A stretch of DNA of 64,000 nucleotides, taken from positions 4,778,001 through 4,842,000 of the forward strand of contig NC_009656.1 of NCBI RefSeq assembly GCF_000017205.1, given 5' to 3'. A model generated the notes under the pieces. It saw nothing but the letters and a program-made list of their open reading frames with translations, had not been told where the DNA came from and ran no database searches. The stretch comes from Pseudomonas paraeruginosa PA7. GTDB taxonomy: Bacteria > Pseudomonadota > Gammaproteobacteria > Pseudomonadales > Pseudomonadaceae. This document shows positions 1 through 8,736 of the stretch, piece by piece. The translations under genes and the position numbers were made by a program. Each line of letters opens with the position of its first letter. Within the stretch, counting starts at the first letter, position 1.

Positions 1-1362
1 TCGATAGCAGGCCCACATCACCAGCAGCCAGACCGGAATCGCGTACACCGAGACCTGGATGCCAGGGATCAGCAGCATGACGCCGAGGATGAACACCACG
101 AACGCCATGCACAGGTAGTTGCCGTACGGGTACCAGAACGCGCGGAAGTGCGTGCGGGTGCCCTGGCGCTCCATCTGCGCGCGGAACTTCAGGTGCGCCA
201 TGCTGATCATCGCCCAGTTGATCACCAGCGCCGCGACCACCAGCGACATCAGCAATTCCAGCGCCTGGTGCGGGATCACGTAGTTCACCACCACGGCGAG
301 GAAGGTCACCAGCGCCGAGACCACCAGGGCCCGCACCGGCACGCCGCGCTTGTCGACCCTGGCCAGGGCGCGCGGGGCATCGCCCTGCTCGGCCAGGCCG
401 AGGAGCATGCGGCCGTTGCAATAGGTGCCGCTGTTGTACACCGACAGCGCGGCGGTGAGCACCACGAAGTTCAGCAGGTGCGCGGCGGTGCCGCTGCCGA
501 TCATCGAGAAGATCTGCACGAACGGGCTGCCGCTGTAGGCGTCGCCGGAAGCGTTGAGGGTCGCCAGCAGGCTGTCCCAGGGCGTCAGCGAGAGCAGCAC
601 GACCAGGGCGCCGATGTAGAAGATCAGGATCCGGTAGATCACCTGGTTGATCGCCTTCGGGATCACCGTCTTCGGCTTGTCCGCCTCGGCCGCGGTGAAA
701 CCGAGCATCTCCAGGCCGCCGAAGGAGAACATGATGATCGCCATGGCCATCACCAGCCCACCCACCCCGTTGGGGAAGAAGCCGCCGTGCGCCCACAGGT
801 TGCTAACCGAGGCCTGCGGGCCGCCGCTGCCGCTGAACAGTAGGTAGCAGCCGAGCAGGATCATGCCGATGATCGCCACCACCTTGATGATCGCGAACCA
901 GAACTCGGCTTCGCCGAAGGCCTTGACGTTGGCCAGGTTGATCGCGTTGACGACGACGAAGAACAGCGCCGCCGTGGCCCAGGTCGGTACGTCCGGCCAC
1001 CAGTAGTGGATGTACTTGCCGACCGCGGTCAGCTCCGACATCCCTACCAGGATGTACAGCACCCAGCAGTTCCAGCCGGAGAGGAAGCCGGCGAAGCCGC
1101 CCCAGTACTTGTGCGCGAAGTGGCTGAAGGAGCCGGCGACCGGCTCCTCGACGATCATCTCGCCGAGCTGGCGCATGATCATGAAGGCGATGAAGCCGGC
1201 GATGGCGTAGCCGAGGATCATCGACGGGCCCGCCGACTTGAGCACCCCGGCCGAGCCGAGGAACAGGCCGGTACCGATGGCGCCGCCGAGGGCGATCAAC
1301 TGGATGTGACGATTCTTCAGGCCGCGCTTGAGCTCGCCCGAATGCGGATGTTGGCCGTCCAT
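1..1362 (-). CDS. aroP2: Aromatic amino acid permease, APC family (3' end outside window)
   Basis: This is an inner-membrane amino acid:proton symporter of the AroP/GABA permease type. The 454 codons present start MDGQHPHSGELKRGLKNRHI and run into the left edge with no stop; the family is about 460-470 residues, so little is missing. The signature GGAIGTGLFLGSA lies in the first helix (about residues 24-36), followed by many hydrophobic helices and the family motifs EEPVAGSFSHFAHKYWG and FSFGGLEMLGFTAAE. Its neighbour is hpd on the same strand, which fits import of phenylalanine or tyrosine for homogentisate catabolism. The assignment to AroP2 rests on the PAO1 gene order (PA0866); substrate choice is inferred from the family. 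Confidence 0.9.
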   Translation of the reverse strand, partial: MDGQHPHSGELKRGLKNRHIQLIALGGAIGTGLFLGSAGVLKSAGPSMILGYAIAGFIAFMIMRQLGEMIVEEPVAGSFSHFAHKYWGGFAGFLSGWNCWVLYILVGMSELTAVGKYIHYWWPDVPTWATAALFFVVVNAINLANVKAFGEAEFWFAIIKVVAIIGMILLGCYLLFSGSGGPQASVSNLWAHGGFFPNGVGGLVMAMAIIMFSFGGLEMLGFTAAEADKPKTVIPKAINQVIYRILIFYIGALVVLLSLTPWDSLLATLNASGDAYSGSPFVQIFSMIGSGTAAHLLNFVVLTAALSVYNSGTYCNGRMLLGLAEQGDAPRALARVDKRGVPVRALVVSALVTFLAVVVNYVIPHQALELLMSLVVAALVINWAMISMAHLKFRAQMERQGTRTHFRAFWYPYGNYLCMAFVVFILGVMLLIPGIQVSVYAIPVWLLVMWACYR

Positions 1363-1622
1363 TGAGTTATCTCACGCAAGTGGAAATTTATTGTTGTCGG
1401 AGGCGAAACGGGGCCGTGCGGCTCAGGCGACGGACGCACGGCGGGCGTCATGCGGGGCGCGTGGCGTCGGGCGGACGGCTGGGCGAAGGTGGGTTTCACG
1501 GGTCATGCGTCACCTGTTTGTTGTTGTACGTGACGTGGATGGGCCGCCAGGCTCGTGGCGCGGCGGTGCGGGCAAGGGCTTGGCGCGATGGCGCCGCTGG
1601 AACGGCAACGCGGGCTGCAACG

Positions 1623-1652
1623 AAAACCGCCAGCCCCGGAAGAGGCTGGCGG
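1623..1652 (-). terminator. Intrinsic terminator of hpd
   Basis: A perfect 9-bp stem (CCGCCAGCC with GGCTGGCGG, 8-base loop) lies directly after the hpd stop codon. Read on the minus strand it is followed by TTTT. It separates hpd from aroP2, so aroP2 probably has its own promoter in the gap of about 300 bases, where I see no gene. Confidence 0.75.
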
Positions 1653-1659
1653 CTGGGAG

Positions 1660-2733
1660 TCAGATCACGCCACGGCGAATCTGGTCTTCCTCGATGGATT
1701 CGAACAGGGCCTTGAAGTTGCCCTCGCCGAAGCCCTGGTTGCCCTTGCGCTGGATGATCTCGAAGAAGATCGGGCCGATCACCGTGTCGGTGAAGATCTG
1801 CAGCAGGATGCCGTCGTCGCCCGGGGCGCCGTCGATCAGCAGGTTCAGCTCGCGCAGTTGCTCCAGCGGCTCGCCGTGGCCGGCGACGCGGGTGTCGACC
1901 TTCTCGTAGTAGGTGTCCGGGGTCGACATGAACTTCACCCCGTTGTCGCGCAGCTTGCGCACGGTGGCGTAGATGTCCTCGGTGGTCAGGGCGATGTGCT
2001 GGATGCCTTCGCCGTGGTATTCGCGGATGAATTCCTCGATCTGCGAGGTATCGTCGGCCGACTCGTTGATCGGGATGCGGATCTTCCCGCAGGGCGCGGT
2101 CATGGCGCGGGAGAACAGGCCGGTGAGCTTGCCTTCGATGTCGAAGTAGCGGATCTCGCGGAAGTTGGCGATACGCTCGTAGAAGCCGGACCAGACGTCC
2201 ATCTGGCCGCGCTTGACGTTGTGCGTCAGGTGGTCGATGTAGGTCAGGCCGACCGAGTTGTCGTTGGCGCTGCGGCCTTCGACGAACTCGAAGTCGACAT
2301 CGTAGATGGAGCGGTCGCCGTAGCGGTCGACGAGGTACAGCAGCGAACCGCCGATGCCTTCCAGGCAGGGGATGTTCAGCTCGCCGAAGTTGGCATGGCT
2401 ACCCACCAGGGTCGCGCCCTGGGCTTCGGCATAGGCCGCGGCCTGGGATGCGTTCTTCACCCGGAAGGCCATGGCGCAGGCGCTCGGGCCGTGCTTGAGG
2501 GCGAACTCGTGGACGTGACCGGTGGGGCTGCCGTTGAGCACGATGTTGATGTCGTTCTGCTGGAACAGGAAGACTTCCTTGGAACGGTGCTTGGCGGTCT
2601 CGGTGAAGCCCATCATGGTGAACAGCTGGCGCAGCTGCTCGATGCCCTGGGCGTCCGGGGCGGTGAATTCGACGAACTCGAATCCGTCGGTACCGATGGG
2701 GTTGTGCTGTTCGATCTTGGCCACGGCGTTCAT
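1660..2733 (-). CDS. hpd: 4-hydroxyphenylpyruvate dioxygenase
   Basis: Non-haem Fe(II) enzyme that converts 4-hydroxyphenylpyruvate to homogentisate in tyrosine and phenylalanine breakdown; homogentisate is also the precursor of pyomelanin. The 357-residue product has the normal bacterial length. Two VOC (glyoxalase-fold) halves are visible; the C-terminal half carries the iron-site regions LTYIDHLTHNV, GIQHIALTTEDI and ILLQIFTDTVIGPIFFEIIQRKG, giving the two-His, one-Glu facial triad. The start ATG is preceded by GGAGG. The upstream gap contains a palindrome that fits the PhhR consensus. Recognised as PA0865; very secure. Confidence 0.97.
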   Translation of the reverse strand: MNAVAKIEQHNPIGTDGFEFVEFTAPDAQGIEQLRQLFTMMGFTETAKHRSKEVFLFQQNDINIVLNGSPTGHVHEFALKHGPSACAMAFRVKNASQAAAYAEAQGATLVGSHANFGELNIPCLEGIGGSLLYLVDRYGDRSIYDVDFEFVEGRSANDNSVGLTYIDHLTHNVKRGQMDVWSGFYERIANFREIRYFDIEGKLTGLFSRAMTAPCGKIRIPINESADDTSQIEEFIREYHGEGIQHIALTTEDIYATVRKLRDNGVKFMSTPDTYYEKVDTRVAGHGEPLEQLRELNLLIDGAPGDDGILLQIFTDTVIGPIFFEIIQRKGNQGFGEGNFKALFESIEEDQIRRGVI

Positions 2734-2926
2734 CCGGCCTCCTCGTTGTTCTTGTTGAATGGACCGCCGCCGGTTCAGGCGCCCGGCGACATGGGAGATG
2801 CCTTCATCTCACCCCGTGGCGACGCGCCGGACAAGCCGTCGGCAGGGCCCGGCGCAGGGCCTGGCGCAGGATTTCTGGCAACTATTCCTTACGCGCCGAC
2901 GGCATGCATGGCGAACGCCCGGTCTT

Positions 2927-2944
2927 CGTAAAATTATCTTTACA
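2927..2944. promoter_or_regulatory. Probable PhhR binding site between hpd and the AraC gene
   Basis: The sequence CGTAAAATTATCTTTACA matches the PhhR box described in Pseudomonas (TGTAAA, six bases, TTTACA) at 11 of 12 fixed positions. It lies about 195 bases upstream of hpd and 110 bases upstream of the divergent AraC gene. PhhR control of hpd is established knowledge; use of this particular site is inferred. Confidence 0.6.
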
Positions 2945-3054
2945 GGGCGGTGCGAAAAGCTGCCAGCAGCGCTGTCACGGCTCCTCTGAAAGCTGGCGCT
3001 GCATGATCCGCGTCAAGCGGTTAACCTGCGTCTTTCCTCCGCTACGGCATTCCC

Positions 3055-3843
3055 ATGGCACGACCCGCCCCACCCGACCTGAGCGATAGCCGCCGGCCCT
3101 TGCGCGGCGTCGCCCGCAGCTATCCTGCCGGGCACCGCGTCGATGCCCACGCGCACGCCTGGGGCCAGGTGCTCTACGCGGTATCCGGGATGATGTGGCT
3201 GGAAACGCCCGACGAGGCCCTGCCGGTCCCGCCGCAACGGGCGGTCTGGTTGCCTCCGGGCCTGCGCCATGCGGTGCGGGTCGCCTCCGAGTTGCAGATG
3301 CGCAACATCTACCTGAGCCCGGAACTCTCCCGCGGCCTGGAAGACCGCACGCTGGTGCTGGTGGTCGGCCCGCTGCTGCGCGAACTGATCGTCGGCCTGG
3401 TGGAGCAGGAGCGGCAGAGCGAGCCCGCCTATTACCAGGCACTGGCCAGCCTCGCCGTGCTCGAACTCGGCCGCGCCCGCCGCTCCAGCCTGCGCGTGCC
3501 GCTGCCGGACGCCTCTGACCGACGCCTGCTCGCGCTGTGCCAGGCGGTGATGGCCAACCCGTCGCTGGAGATCGGCCTGGAGCGCCTGGCCGAGGACGCC
3601 GGGGCCAGCGTGCGCACGCTCTCGCGGCTGTTCCAGCGCGGCCTGGGCATGGGCTTCGCCGACTGGCGCCGGCAGGTACAACTGGCCACCGCCGCCGCCG
3701 CGCTGATCGATGGCCGCGCGGTGAGCCGCATCGCCCACGAACTGGGCTATACGCCCAGCGCCTTCAGCGACATGTTCCGTCGCGAACTGGGCGTCTCGCC
3801 CAGCGAATACAAGGCCGAGCACCACCAGCCGAGCCTGCCTTGA
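3055..3843 (+). CDS. AraC-family transcriptional regulator with cupin sensor domain
   Basis: The 262-residue protein has an N-terminal cupin-like sensor domain (about residues 20-110, with HAHAWGQVLYAVSGMM) and a C-terminal double helix-turn-helix DNA-binding domain (about residues 155-255). The second HTH shows the AraC signature ending in FSDMFRRELGVSPSEYK. It is divergent from hpd (PA0864 in PAO1). The position suggests control of nearby metabolic genes, but hpd is already under PhhR, so its target is unknown. There is no strong ribosome binding site before the chosen ATG. Confidence 0.85.
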   Translation: MARPAPPDLSDSRRPLRGVARSYPAGHRVDAHAHAWGQVLYAVSGMMWLETPDEALPVPPQRAVWLPPGLRHAVRVASELQMRNIYLSPELSRGLEDRTLVLVVGPLLRELIVGLVEQERQSEPAYYQALASLAVLELGRARRSSLRVPLPDASDRRLLALCQAVMANPSLEIGLERLAEDAGASVRTLSRLFQRGLGMGFADWRRQVQLATAAAALIDGRAVSRIAHELGYTPSAFSDMFRRELGVSPSEYKAEHHQPSLP

Positions 3844-3861
3844 CCGGTATTCGATAGCGAT

Positions 3862-3886
3862 TGGCCGATGGATCTTCCATCGGCCA
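3862..3886. repeat. 11-bp inverted repeat with 3-base loop
   Basis: TGGCCGATGGA and its exact complement are separated by three bases. The site sits 19 bases after the AraC stop and 40 bases before the XapX gene. There is no T-run after it, so it is either a weak terminator or an operator; the sequence does not decide. Confidence 0.5.
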
Positions 3887-3926
3887 CCTAGACTGGCGCC
3901 ATCCATCACCACTCCCGCCAGCCGCC

Positions 3927-4100
3927 ATGAACTACCTGATCTCCCTCGGCATCGGCCTGCTGGTCGGCGTGCTCTACGCCGTCCTCGACTTCCGCTCGCC
4001 GGCGCCACCCGCCATCGCCCTGGTCGGCCTGCTTGGCATGCAACTCGGCGAACAGCTTTTCCCCCTTGGCCGCGACCTGTTGCAGCAGTGGCTGCACTGA
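3927..4100 (+). CDS. XapX-domain (DUF1427) small membrane protein
   Basis: This is a 57-residue protein with two hydrophobic stretches: residues 3-18 (YLISLGIGLLVGVLYA) and about 26-45 (PPAIALVGLLGMQLGEQLFP). The GLLVG..Y and PAIALVGLLGM.LGE pattern is that of the XapX family, two-helix inner-membrane proteins of unknown function often beside oxidoreductases. It lies 26 bases before a medium-chain dehydrogenase gene on the same strand and is probably co-transcribed with it. The start was chosen at the MNYLIS methionine because upstream in-frame codons show no coding character. Confidence 0.75.
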   Translation: MNYLISLGIGLLVGVLYAVLDFRSPAPPAIALVGLLGMQLGEQLFPLGRDLLQQWLH

Positions 4101-4126
4101 TCGCCCGCGACGACACGGAGCCCCCG

Positions 4127-5086
4127 ATGAAAGCACTGCGATTCGACCGTACCGGTGACCTCGCCGCCCTCAAACTGGTGGAGATGCCCGCCCCGCCCCC
4201 CACCGCCGATGAAGTGCGGGTGGAAATCCGCGCCGCCGGGCTGAATCCGAGCGATGTGAAGAACGTCCTCGGCCGCTTCCCCTATACCACCCTGCCCCGG
4301 GTGCCAGGCCGCGACTTCGCCGGGGTGGTGGTGGAGGGACCGAAGGCCCTGCTCGGCCAGGCGGTCTGGGGCACCGGGCGGGAGCCGGGATTCTTCCGCG
4401 ACGGTAGCCATGCGCAGTTCCTGACCCTGCCGGCCACCGGCGTCGCGCTCAAGCCGGAAAGCCTGAGCTTCGCCCAGGCCGCCAGCTGCGGGGTACCCTA
4501 CAGCACCGCCTGGGACGCCCTGCAACGCAGCCAGGTCAAGGCCGGCACCCGGCTACTGGTTATCGGCGCCAACGGCGCGGTCGGCAAGGCCGCGCTGGCC
4601 CTGGCCAGGGCACTGGGCGCCGAAGCGCTCGGCGCGGTGCGGCGCGAGGAACAGCGCCAGGCGCTGGAGGCGCAGGGCATCCCCGCCCTGCTGCTGGGCG
4701 AGCCGGCCGAGCTGGCGGCACAGGTGGAAGGCGTCTTCCCCGGCGGCGCCGAGGTGATCTTCGACACCACCGGTTTCTGGCTGGAAGCGGCGGTCCCGGC
4801 GCTGGCCAGCTTCGGCCGCCTGGCGATCATCGCCGCGCCGCTCGATGGTCACGTGCGCCTGCCGGCGCTGAGCCTGTACCGCCGCGGCGCTTCGGTGGTG
4901 GGCATCAATTCGCTGCTCTACGGCGTGGAAGCCTGCGCCGGCTTCCTCCGCGCGTTCGGCGAGCTGTTCGACCAGGGCCGCCTGCCGCTGCCCGGCAATC
5001 TGCGGGAGGTGCCGCTGGAACAGGGCGTCGAGCAGTATCACGCGGTGCATGCGGGGTGCGCCGAGAAGGTTGTCCTGGTGCCCTGA
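4127..5086 (+). CDS. Zinc-type alcohol dehydrogenase / quinone oxidoreductase family (MDR) protein
   Basis: NAD(P)H-dependent medium-chain dehydrogenase/reductase of 319 residues. A GroES-like N-terminal domain (VRVEIRAAGLNPSDVKNVLG, GRDFAGVVVEGP) is followed by a Rossmann domain whose nucleotide-binding loop is IGANGAVGKAALALARALGA (about residues 145-164). There is no cluster of structural zinc cysteines, so it belongs to the quinone-reductase branch rather than the classical zinc alcohol dehydrogenases. The ATG of MKALRFDRTGD is 26 bases after the XapX gene. Substrate unknown; PA0863 in PAO1. Confidence 0.85.
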   Translation: MKALRFDRTGDLAALKLVEMPAPPPTADEVRVEIRAAGLNPSDVKNVLGRFPYTTLPRVPGRDFAGVVVEGPKALLGQAVWGTGREPGFFRDGSHAQFLTLPATGVALKPESLSFAQAASCGVPYSTAWDALQRSQVKAGTRLLVIGANGAVGKAALALARALGAEALGAVRREEQRQALEAQGIPALLLGEPAELAAQVEGVFPGGAEVIFDTTGFWLEAAVPALASFGRLAIIAAPLDGHVRLPALSLYRRGASVVGINSLLYGVEACAGFLRAFGELFDQGRLPLPGNLREVPLEQGVEQYHAVHAGCAEKVVLVP

Positions 5087-5140
5087 GCAAAGGCGGCAGG
5101 GCTCCCGGCGAAATGCCGGAAGCGCCAGGCGAAAACACCG

Positions 5141-5923
5141 CTATTCCACGCCAACCGCCAGCTTGCGCCCGCTACGCGCCGTCTCCAGCTGCATCAGGCG
5201 CTCGAGGAACAGGTACATGTAGTCGTAGCTCTTGCAGACCGCGTCGCGCAGTTGCCGGCGCAGCTCGGCGCTGGGATTGGTGCCGGCCAGGGTGCAGATG
5301 ATCTCCAGGGCCTCCCAGGGATGGGCATCGTCGTATTGGGCGTGGAGCTTGAGCCACTTCATGGCTCGCTTGCGGCCTTCCCTGGGAAAGGCGTTCTCGT
5401 AGACGCCGTTCGAACAGACCAGCGCCGACCACTCGCCGGTGACGCCCTCGATGGCGTAGTTGGTGGCGGCCATGGCCACCGCCAGCGAATCGCTGGAACA
5501 GGTGTGCCAGCACCAGTGGCTGAGTGCGTGCAACTCGGCGGGCACGTCCTGCGCCTGGATCTCGGCCAGGCTCACGCCATGGGCCTCGGCCCAGTGCAGC
5601 CAGTAGTCGGCGTGGTTGAGCTCGACGCGGATGTTGCGCATCAGCCAGCGGCGCGCCATGTCTTCGCCGGGGTGGCGGGCGAAACGGGTCTTCAGCAGGT
5701 TCTGCGACATGTACAAGGGGAACTGCTCGACCACCGGCCAGCCGCCGATCAGGTACAGGCGCATCAGCGCCGGGCTCAGCTCGGCGTCGCGCATGCGCCG
5801 GTACAGCTCGTGGCCGGACACCCGGTCCTTGCTCGCCTGGCAGTCGACGATCAGTTGCTGCGCCCACTGCGGATAGCTTCCCGCCTCCTGCAAGGGGCCC
5901 GTACGGTCAAAGAACTCGCTCAC
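5141..5923 (-). CDS. TenA/PqqC-like, haem-oxygenase-fold protein (iron-containing redox enzyme family)
   Basis: The 260-residue all-helical protein has features of the haem-oxygenase-like superfamily: paired acidic/His motifs NIRVELNHADYWLHWAEAHG (about residues 96-115), ALSHWCWHT and TNYAIEGVTGEWS, which can supply carboxylate and histidine ligands for a diiron centre or bind a small substrate. The family includes TenA, PqqC and diiron oxygenases/desaturases. It stands alone between the convergent dehydrogenase gene and rbdA, so context gives no pathway. PA0862 in PAO1. Whether it binds metal cannot be told from sequence alone. Confidence 0.75.
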   Translation of the reverse strand: MSEFFDRTGPLQEAGSYPQWAQQLIVDCQASKDRVSGHELYRRMRDAELSPALMRLYLIGGWPVVEQFPLYMSQNLLKTRFARHPGEDMARRWLMRNIRVELNHADYWLHWAEAHGVSLAEIQAQDVPAELHALSHWCWHTCSSDSLAVAMAATNYAIEGVTGEWSALVCSNGVYENAFPREGRKRAMKWLKLHAQYDDAHPWEALEIICTLAGTNPSAELRRQLRDAVCKSYDYMYLFLERLMQLETARSGRKLAVGVE

Positions 5924-5997
5924 ACCCGTCTCCCTTCTCTTCTTGTCGGCAACGGCCTCATAGCAGCGAAACTACTCTTTCTTCGCCCCGCGGTCAC

Positions 5998-8466
5998 CTA
6001 CCGGAGGTTCTGTCCGAGGCTCGGCCGCAAACCCTCCGCGCCCACCCCGCCGCCGGGAGGTTGGTGGCTGAACGGCAGGGGCGCGCCGATGGCCAGGCCC
6101 TGGGCATAGTCGATGCCGATCTCGCGCAGGGCCTCCATCACTTCCGCGGTCTCGACGAACTCGGCGATGGTGCGCTTGCCCATGACGTGGCCGATGTGGT
6201 TGATCACCTGGACCATGGCGCGATCGATGGGATCCTCGAGCATGTCCTTGACGAAGCTGCCATCGATCTTCAGGTAATCCACCGGCAGGTGCTTGAGGTA
6301 TATGAACGACGACATGCCGGCGCAGAAATCGTCCAGGGAGAAACGGCAACCGGTGTCCTTGAGCTCGTTGATGAAGCGGATCGCGCTGGCCAGGTTGGCC
6401 ACCGCCACGGTCTCGGTGACCTCGAAGCAGATGCTCTGCGGCGGGATGCGATAGCGGGCGAACTGCTCGTTGAGGAATTGCAGGAACGATTCGTCGCCGA
6501 TGGTCGCCCCGGAAAGATTGATGGCGCAGGTGCCGATCGGTTCCGCATCGGGGTCTTCGGCGCGCTCGGCGAGGGTCCTGAAGGCGTTCTCCACCACCCA
6601 GCGGTCGATCAGGGTCATCAGGCCGTAGCGCTCGGCGGCGGGGATGAAGCTCAGCGGCGGCACCAGCCGCCCGTCCTCGTCGCGCAGGCGCAGCAGCAGT
6701 TCGACATGCGGGCCTTCGCCGTCTTCGCCCAGCGGCACGATGGGCTGGGCATAGAGGCTGAAGCGATCCTCCTCCAGCGCCAGGTGGATACGCTGGACCC
6801 AGGTCATCTCGCCGAAGCGCATCGACAGCTCGACGTCGTCCTGGTGGAACACCTGGACCCGGTTGCGGCCTTTTTCCTTGGCCATGTAGCAGGCCATGTC
6901 GGCCGAGCGCAGCGCTTCCTCGAGGGTCGAGATACCCGGCAGCAGATGCACCAGGCCGACGCTGACGGTGCAATTGAACGGCTGTCCGCTCCAGGTGAAG
7001 TGCAGGTCCTGCACCGTCTTGCGCAGGTGGTCGGCGATCTCCACGGCCTTCTCCGCCGGGCAGTTCTCCAGCAGGATGCCGAACTCGTCGCCGCCCAGCC
7101 GCGCCAGCGTGTCGCCTTCGCGCAGGCCCTGTTGCAGCAGGGTGCAGACCTGGCGCAGCAGTTCGTCGCCGGCGGCGTGCCCGCAGGTGTCGTTGACCAG
7201 CTTGAACTGGTCCAGGTCGAGGAACATCAGCGCGTGCCGCCCATTGCTTCGCTCCAGGCGCTCCAACGCCATCTGCAGGCGGTATTCGAATTCACGACGG
7301 TTGGTCAGGCCGGTCAGCGCGTCGTGGGTCGCCTGCCAGGACAGGCGCGCCATGTACTGGCGCTCGCGGGTCATGTCGTGGAGCACCAGCACCACCCCGG
7401 TGATCTCGCCGCCGCGGTGGATCGGCGCGCCCACCAGGGTCACCGGCACGCTGCTGCCGTCGTGGCGCAGGACCAGCTTGGAATGCTCGCGGCCGCCGTC
7501 GATCTCGCCGCTGAGGATCTGCTCGATCAGCAGCATGCCCTCCTCCCGCGAGCTTTCGTCGACGATCCGGAACAGCGACGCCAGGGGCAGGCCGCGGGCC
7601 TTGTCCAGGGTCCAATTGGTCATCTGCTCGGCGGCTGGGTTGAGGTAGGAGATGCCCCCCTCGGTGTCGGCGGTGATGACCCCGTCGCCGATCGATGCCA
7701 GGGTGATCTGCGCCCGCTCGCGCTCGGCGTCGAGGGCGTTCTCCACCTCCTGGCGCTGCATCAGCTGCTGGCGAGTGCGCAGGAACGCCAGAAGGATCAG
7801 CACGCTGGCGGTCGCCAGGTTGGCCACCAGCAGCAACCTGAGCAGCGCCCGCGAGCCTTCGCCAAGGGCGTCGCTGAAGGCCTTGGCCGCCGGCGTGACC
7901 TTCTCGTTGATCGCGTGGATCTCGCTCTTCCACTGGAGTACCTGCTCGGCGCCGGCCTGCCCGGCGCCGATCCCCGCGCGCATCCTGGCGGCGGCGACGT
8001 CGATCAGTTCCATGACGTACTTGTCGCCCACCAGCCACAGCTCGATGGCCCGTTCGAAATAGCTGAAGTCGTGGAAGTTGCGGTACAGCCAGATGATCGC
8101 GGTAACGTCGTCGGGGTGGTTGCCGCCCTTGAGGATACCCTGCCGCGCTGCCTCGATGTCGGGGTCGGGCTGGTCCAGCGCCAGGCGCATCTCGCGGTCG
8201 CCGAGGGGAATCGCGATGGCTTCCTCGTAGCGATGGAAGTCTTCGTCGGCACGCGAGTCGGCGTACAGGGTGAGATAGTAGATGGCGTCCTTCTGGCCCT
8301 TCGACCAGAGGCTTTCGCCACCGACGTAGCTGCGCACCGCGGAGAGGACATAGAGACTGCCTCCCGCGAGCATGGCCTGCAGCAACACCACGACGATGAA
8401 GGGCCATACCAGGCCGAGCAGGCGGGGCTTGTCGAGAGTCCGGTTCTGCCTCATTCCATCTACCAT
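5998..8466 (-). CDS. rbdA: RbdA: membrane PAS-GGDEF-EAL c-di-GMP phosphodiesterase
   Basis: RbdA breaks down cyclic di-GMP and promotes biofilm dispersal in P. aeruginosa (established for PA0861). The 822-residue product has a first membrane helix near residues 14-40, a periplasmic segment, a second helix (LLRLLLVANLATASVLILLAFL, about 205-227), a PAS domain (about 245-365), a GGDEF domain with intact LARLGGDEFGILL (about 465-477), and an EAL domain (about 550-810). The signature EAL tripeptide is replaced by ELL in VELLLRLRDEDG; the family tolerates this when the metal-binding residues remain. An alternative ATG four codons downstream (MRQNRTL) gives 818 residues and is equally possible. Confidence 0.93.
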   Translation of the reverse strand: MVDGMRQNRTLDKPRLLGLVWPFIVVVLLQAMLAGGSLYVLSAVRSYVGGESLWSKGQKDAIYYLTLYADSRADEDFHRYEEAIAIPLGDREMRLALDQPDPDIEAARQGILKGGNHPDDVTAIIWLYRNFHDFSYFERAIELWLVGDKYVMELIDVAAARMRAGIGAGQAGAEQVLQWKSEIHAINEKVTPAAKAFSDALGEGSRALLRLLLVANLATASVLILLAFLRTRQQLMQRQEVENALDAERERAQITLASIGDGVITADTEGGISYLNPAAEQMTNWTLDKARGLPLASLFRIVDESSREEGMLLIEQILSGEIDGGREHSKLVLRHDGSSVPVTLVGAPIHRGGEITGVVLVLHDMTRERQYMARLSWQATHDALTGLTNRREFEYRLQMALERLERSNGRHALMFLDLDQFKLVNDTCGHAAGDELLRQVCTLLQQGLREGDTLARLGGDEFGILLENCPAEKAVEIADHLRKTVQDLHFTWSGQPFNCTVSVGLVHLLPGISTLEEALRSADMACYMAKEKGRNRVQVFHQDDVELSMRFGEMTWVQRIHLALEEDRFSLYAQPIVPLGEDGEGPHVELLLRLRDEDGRLVPPLSFIPAAERYGLMTLIDRWVVENAFRTLAERAEDPDAEPIGTCAINLSGATIGDESFLQFLNEQFARYRIPPQSICFEVTETVAVANLASAIRFINELKDTGCRFSLDDFCAGMSSFIYLKHLPVDYLKIDGSFVKDMLEDPIDRAMVQVINHIGHVMGKRTIAEFVETAEVMEALREIGIDYAQGLAIGAPLPFSHQPPGGGVGAEGLRPSLGQNLR

Positions 8467-8654
8467 TCAAACTGGCGCAAAGCGATCGGGCGCGCGTCCG
8501 CGACACCCCTGACTGCATCACCTGTCGGCCGCTCAAGATCCCTACGCAGAACTCCCGAGGCCTTGCCCTGCCGGAAGCCGGCCATAAGCCGGCAAACAGT
8601 CTGAGTCTAGTGGCTGTTTGCCGAACCTGCCCTGCACCTGGCGGAACGGACAGC

Positions 8655-8683
8655 GGTTTTTATTGCTACAGCCAATAAAAACC
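8655..8683. repeat. AT-rich 11-bp inverted repeat between rbdA and the ABC exporter gene
   Basis: GGTTTTTATTG and CAATAAAAACC form a perfect inverted repeat around CTACAGC. It lies 189 bases upstream of rbdA and 54 bases downstream of the ABC exporter stop, on the same strand. It is unusually AT-rich for this genome. It could be a regulator site for rbdA or part of a terminator for the exporter transcript, which is followed by a run of eight T just after its stop (minus strand). Confidence 0.5.
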
Positions 8684-8736
8684 CGACGTCTTATAGGGAA
8701 TATACGAAAAAAAACGCCAGGCGCCAGCCCGCCGCC

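Noticed and set aside
6061..8604. Very long plus-strand frame opposite rbdA
   Set aside because: High-GC genomes give long antisense frames; the translation (rich in Ala, Gln, His, Arg, Val) has no domain, while the minus strand encodes the full PAS-GGDEF-EAL protein.
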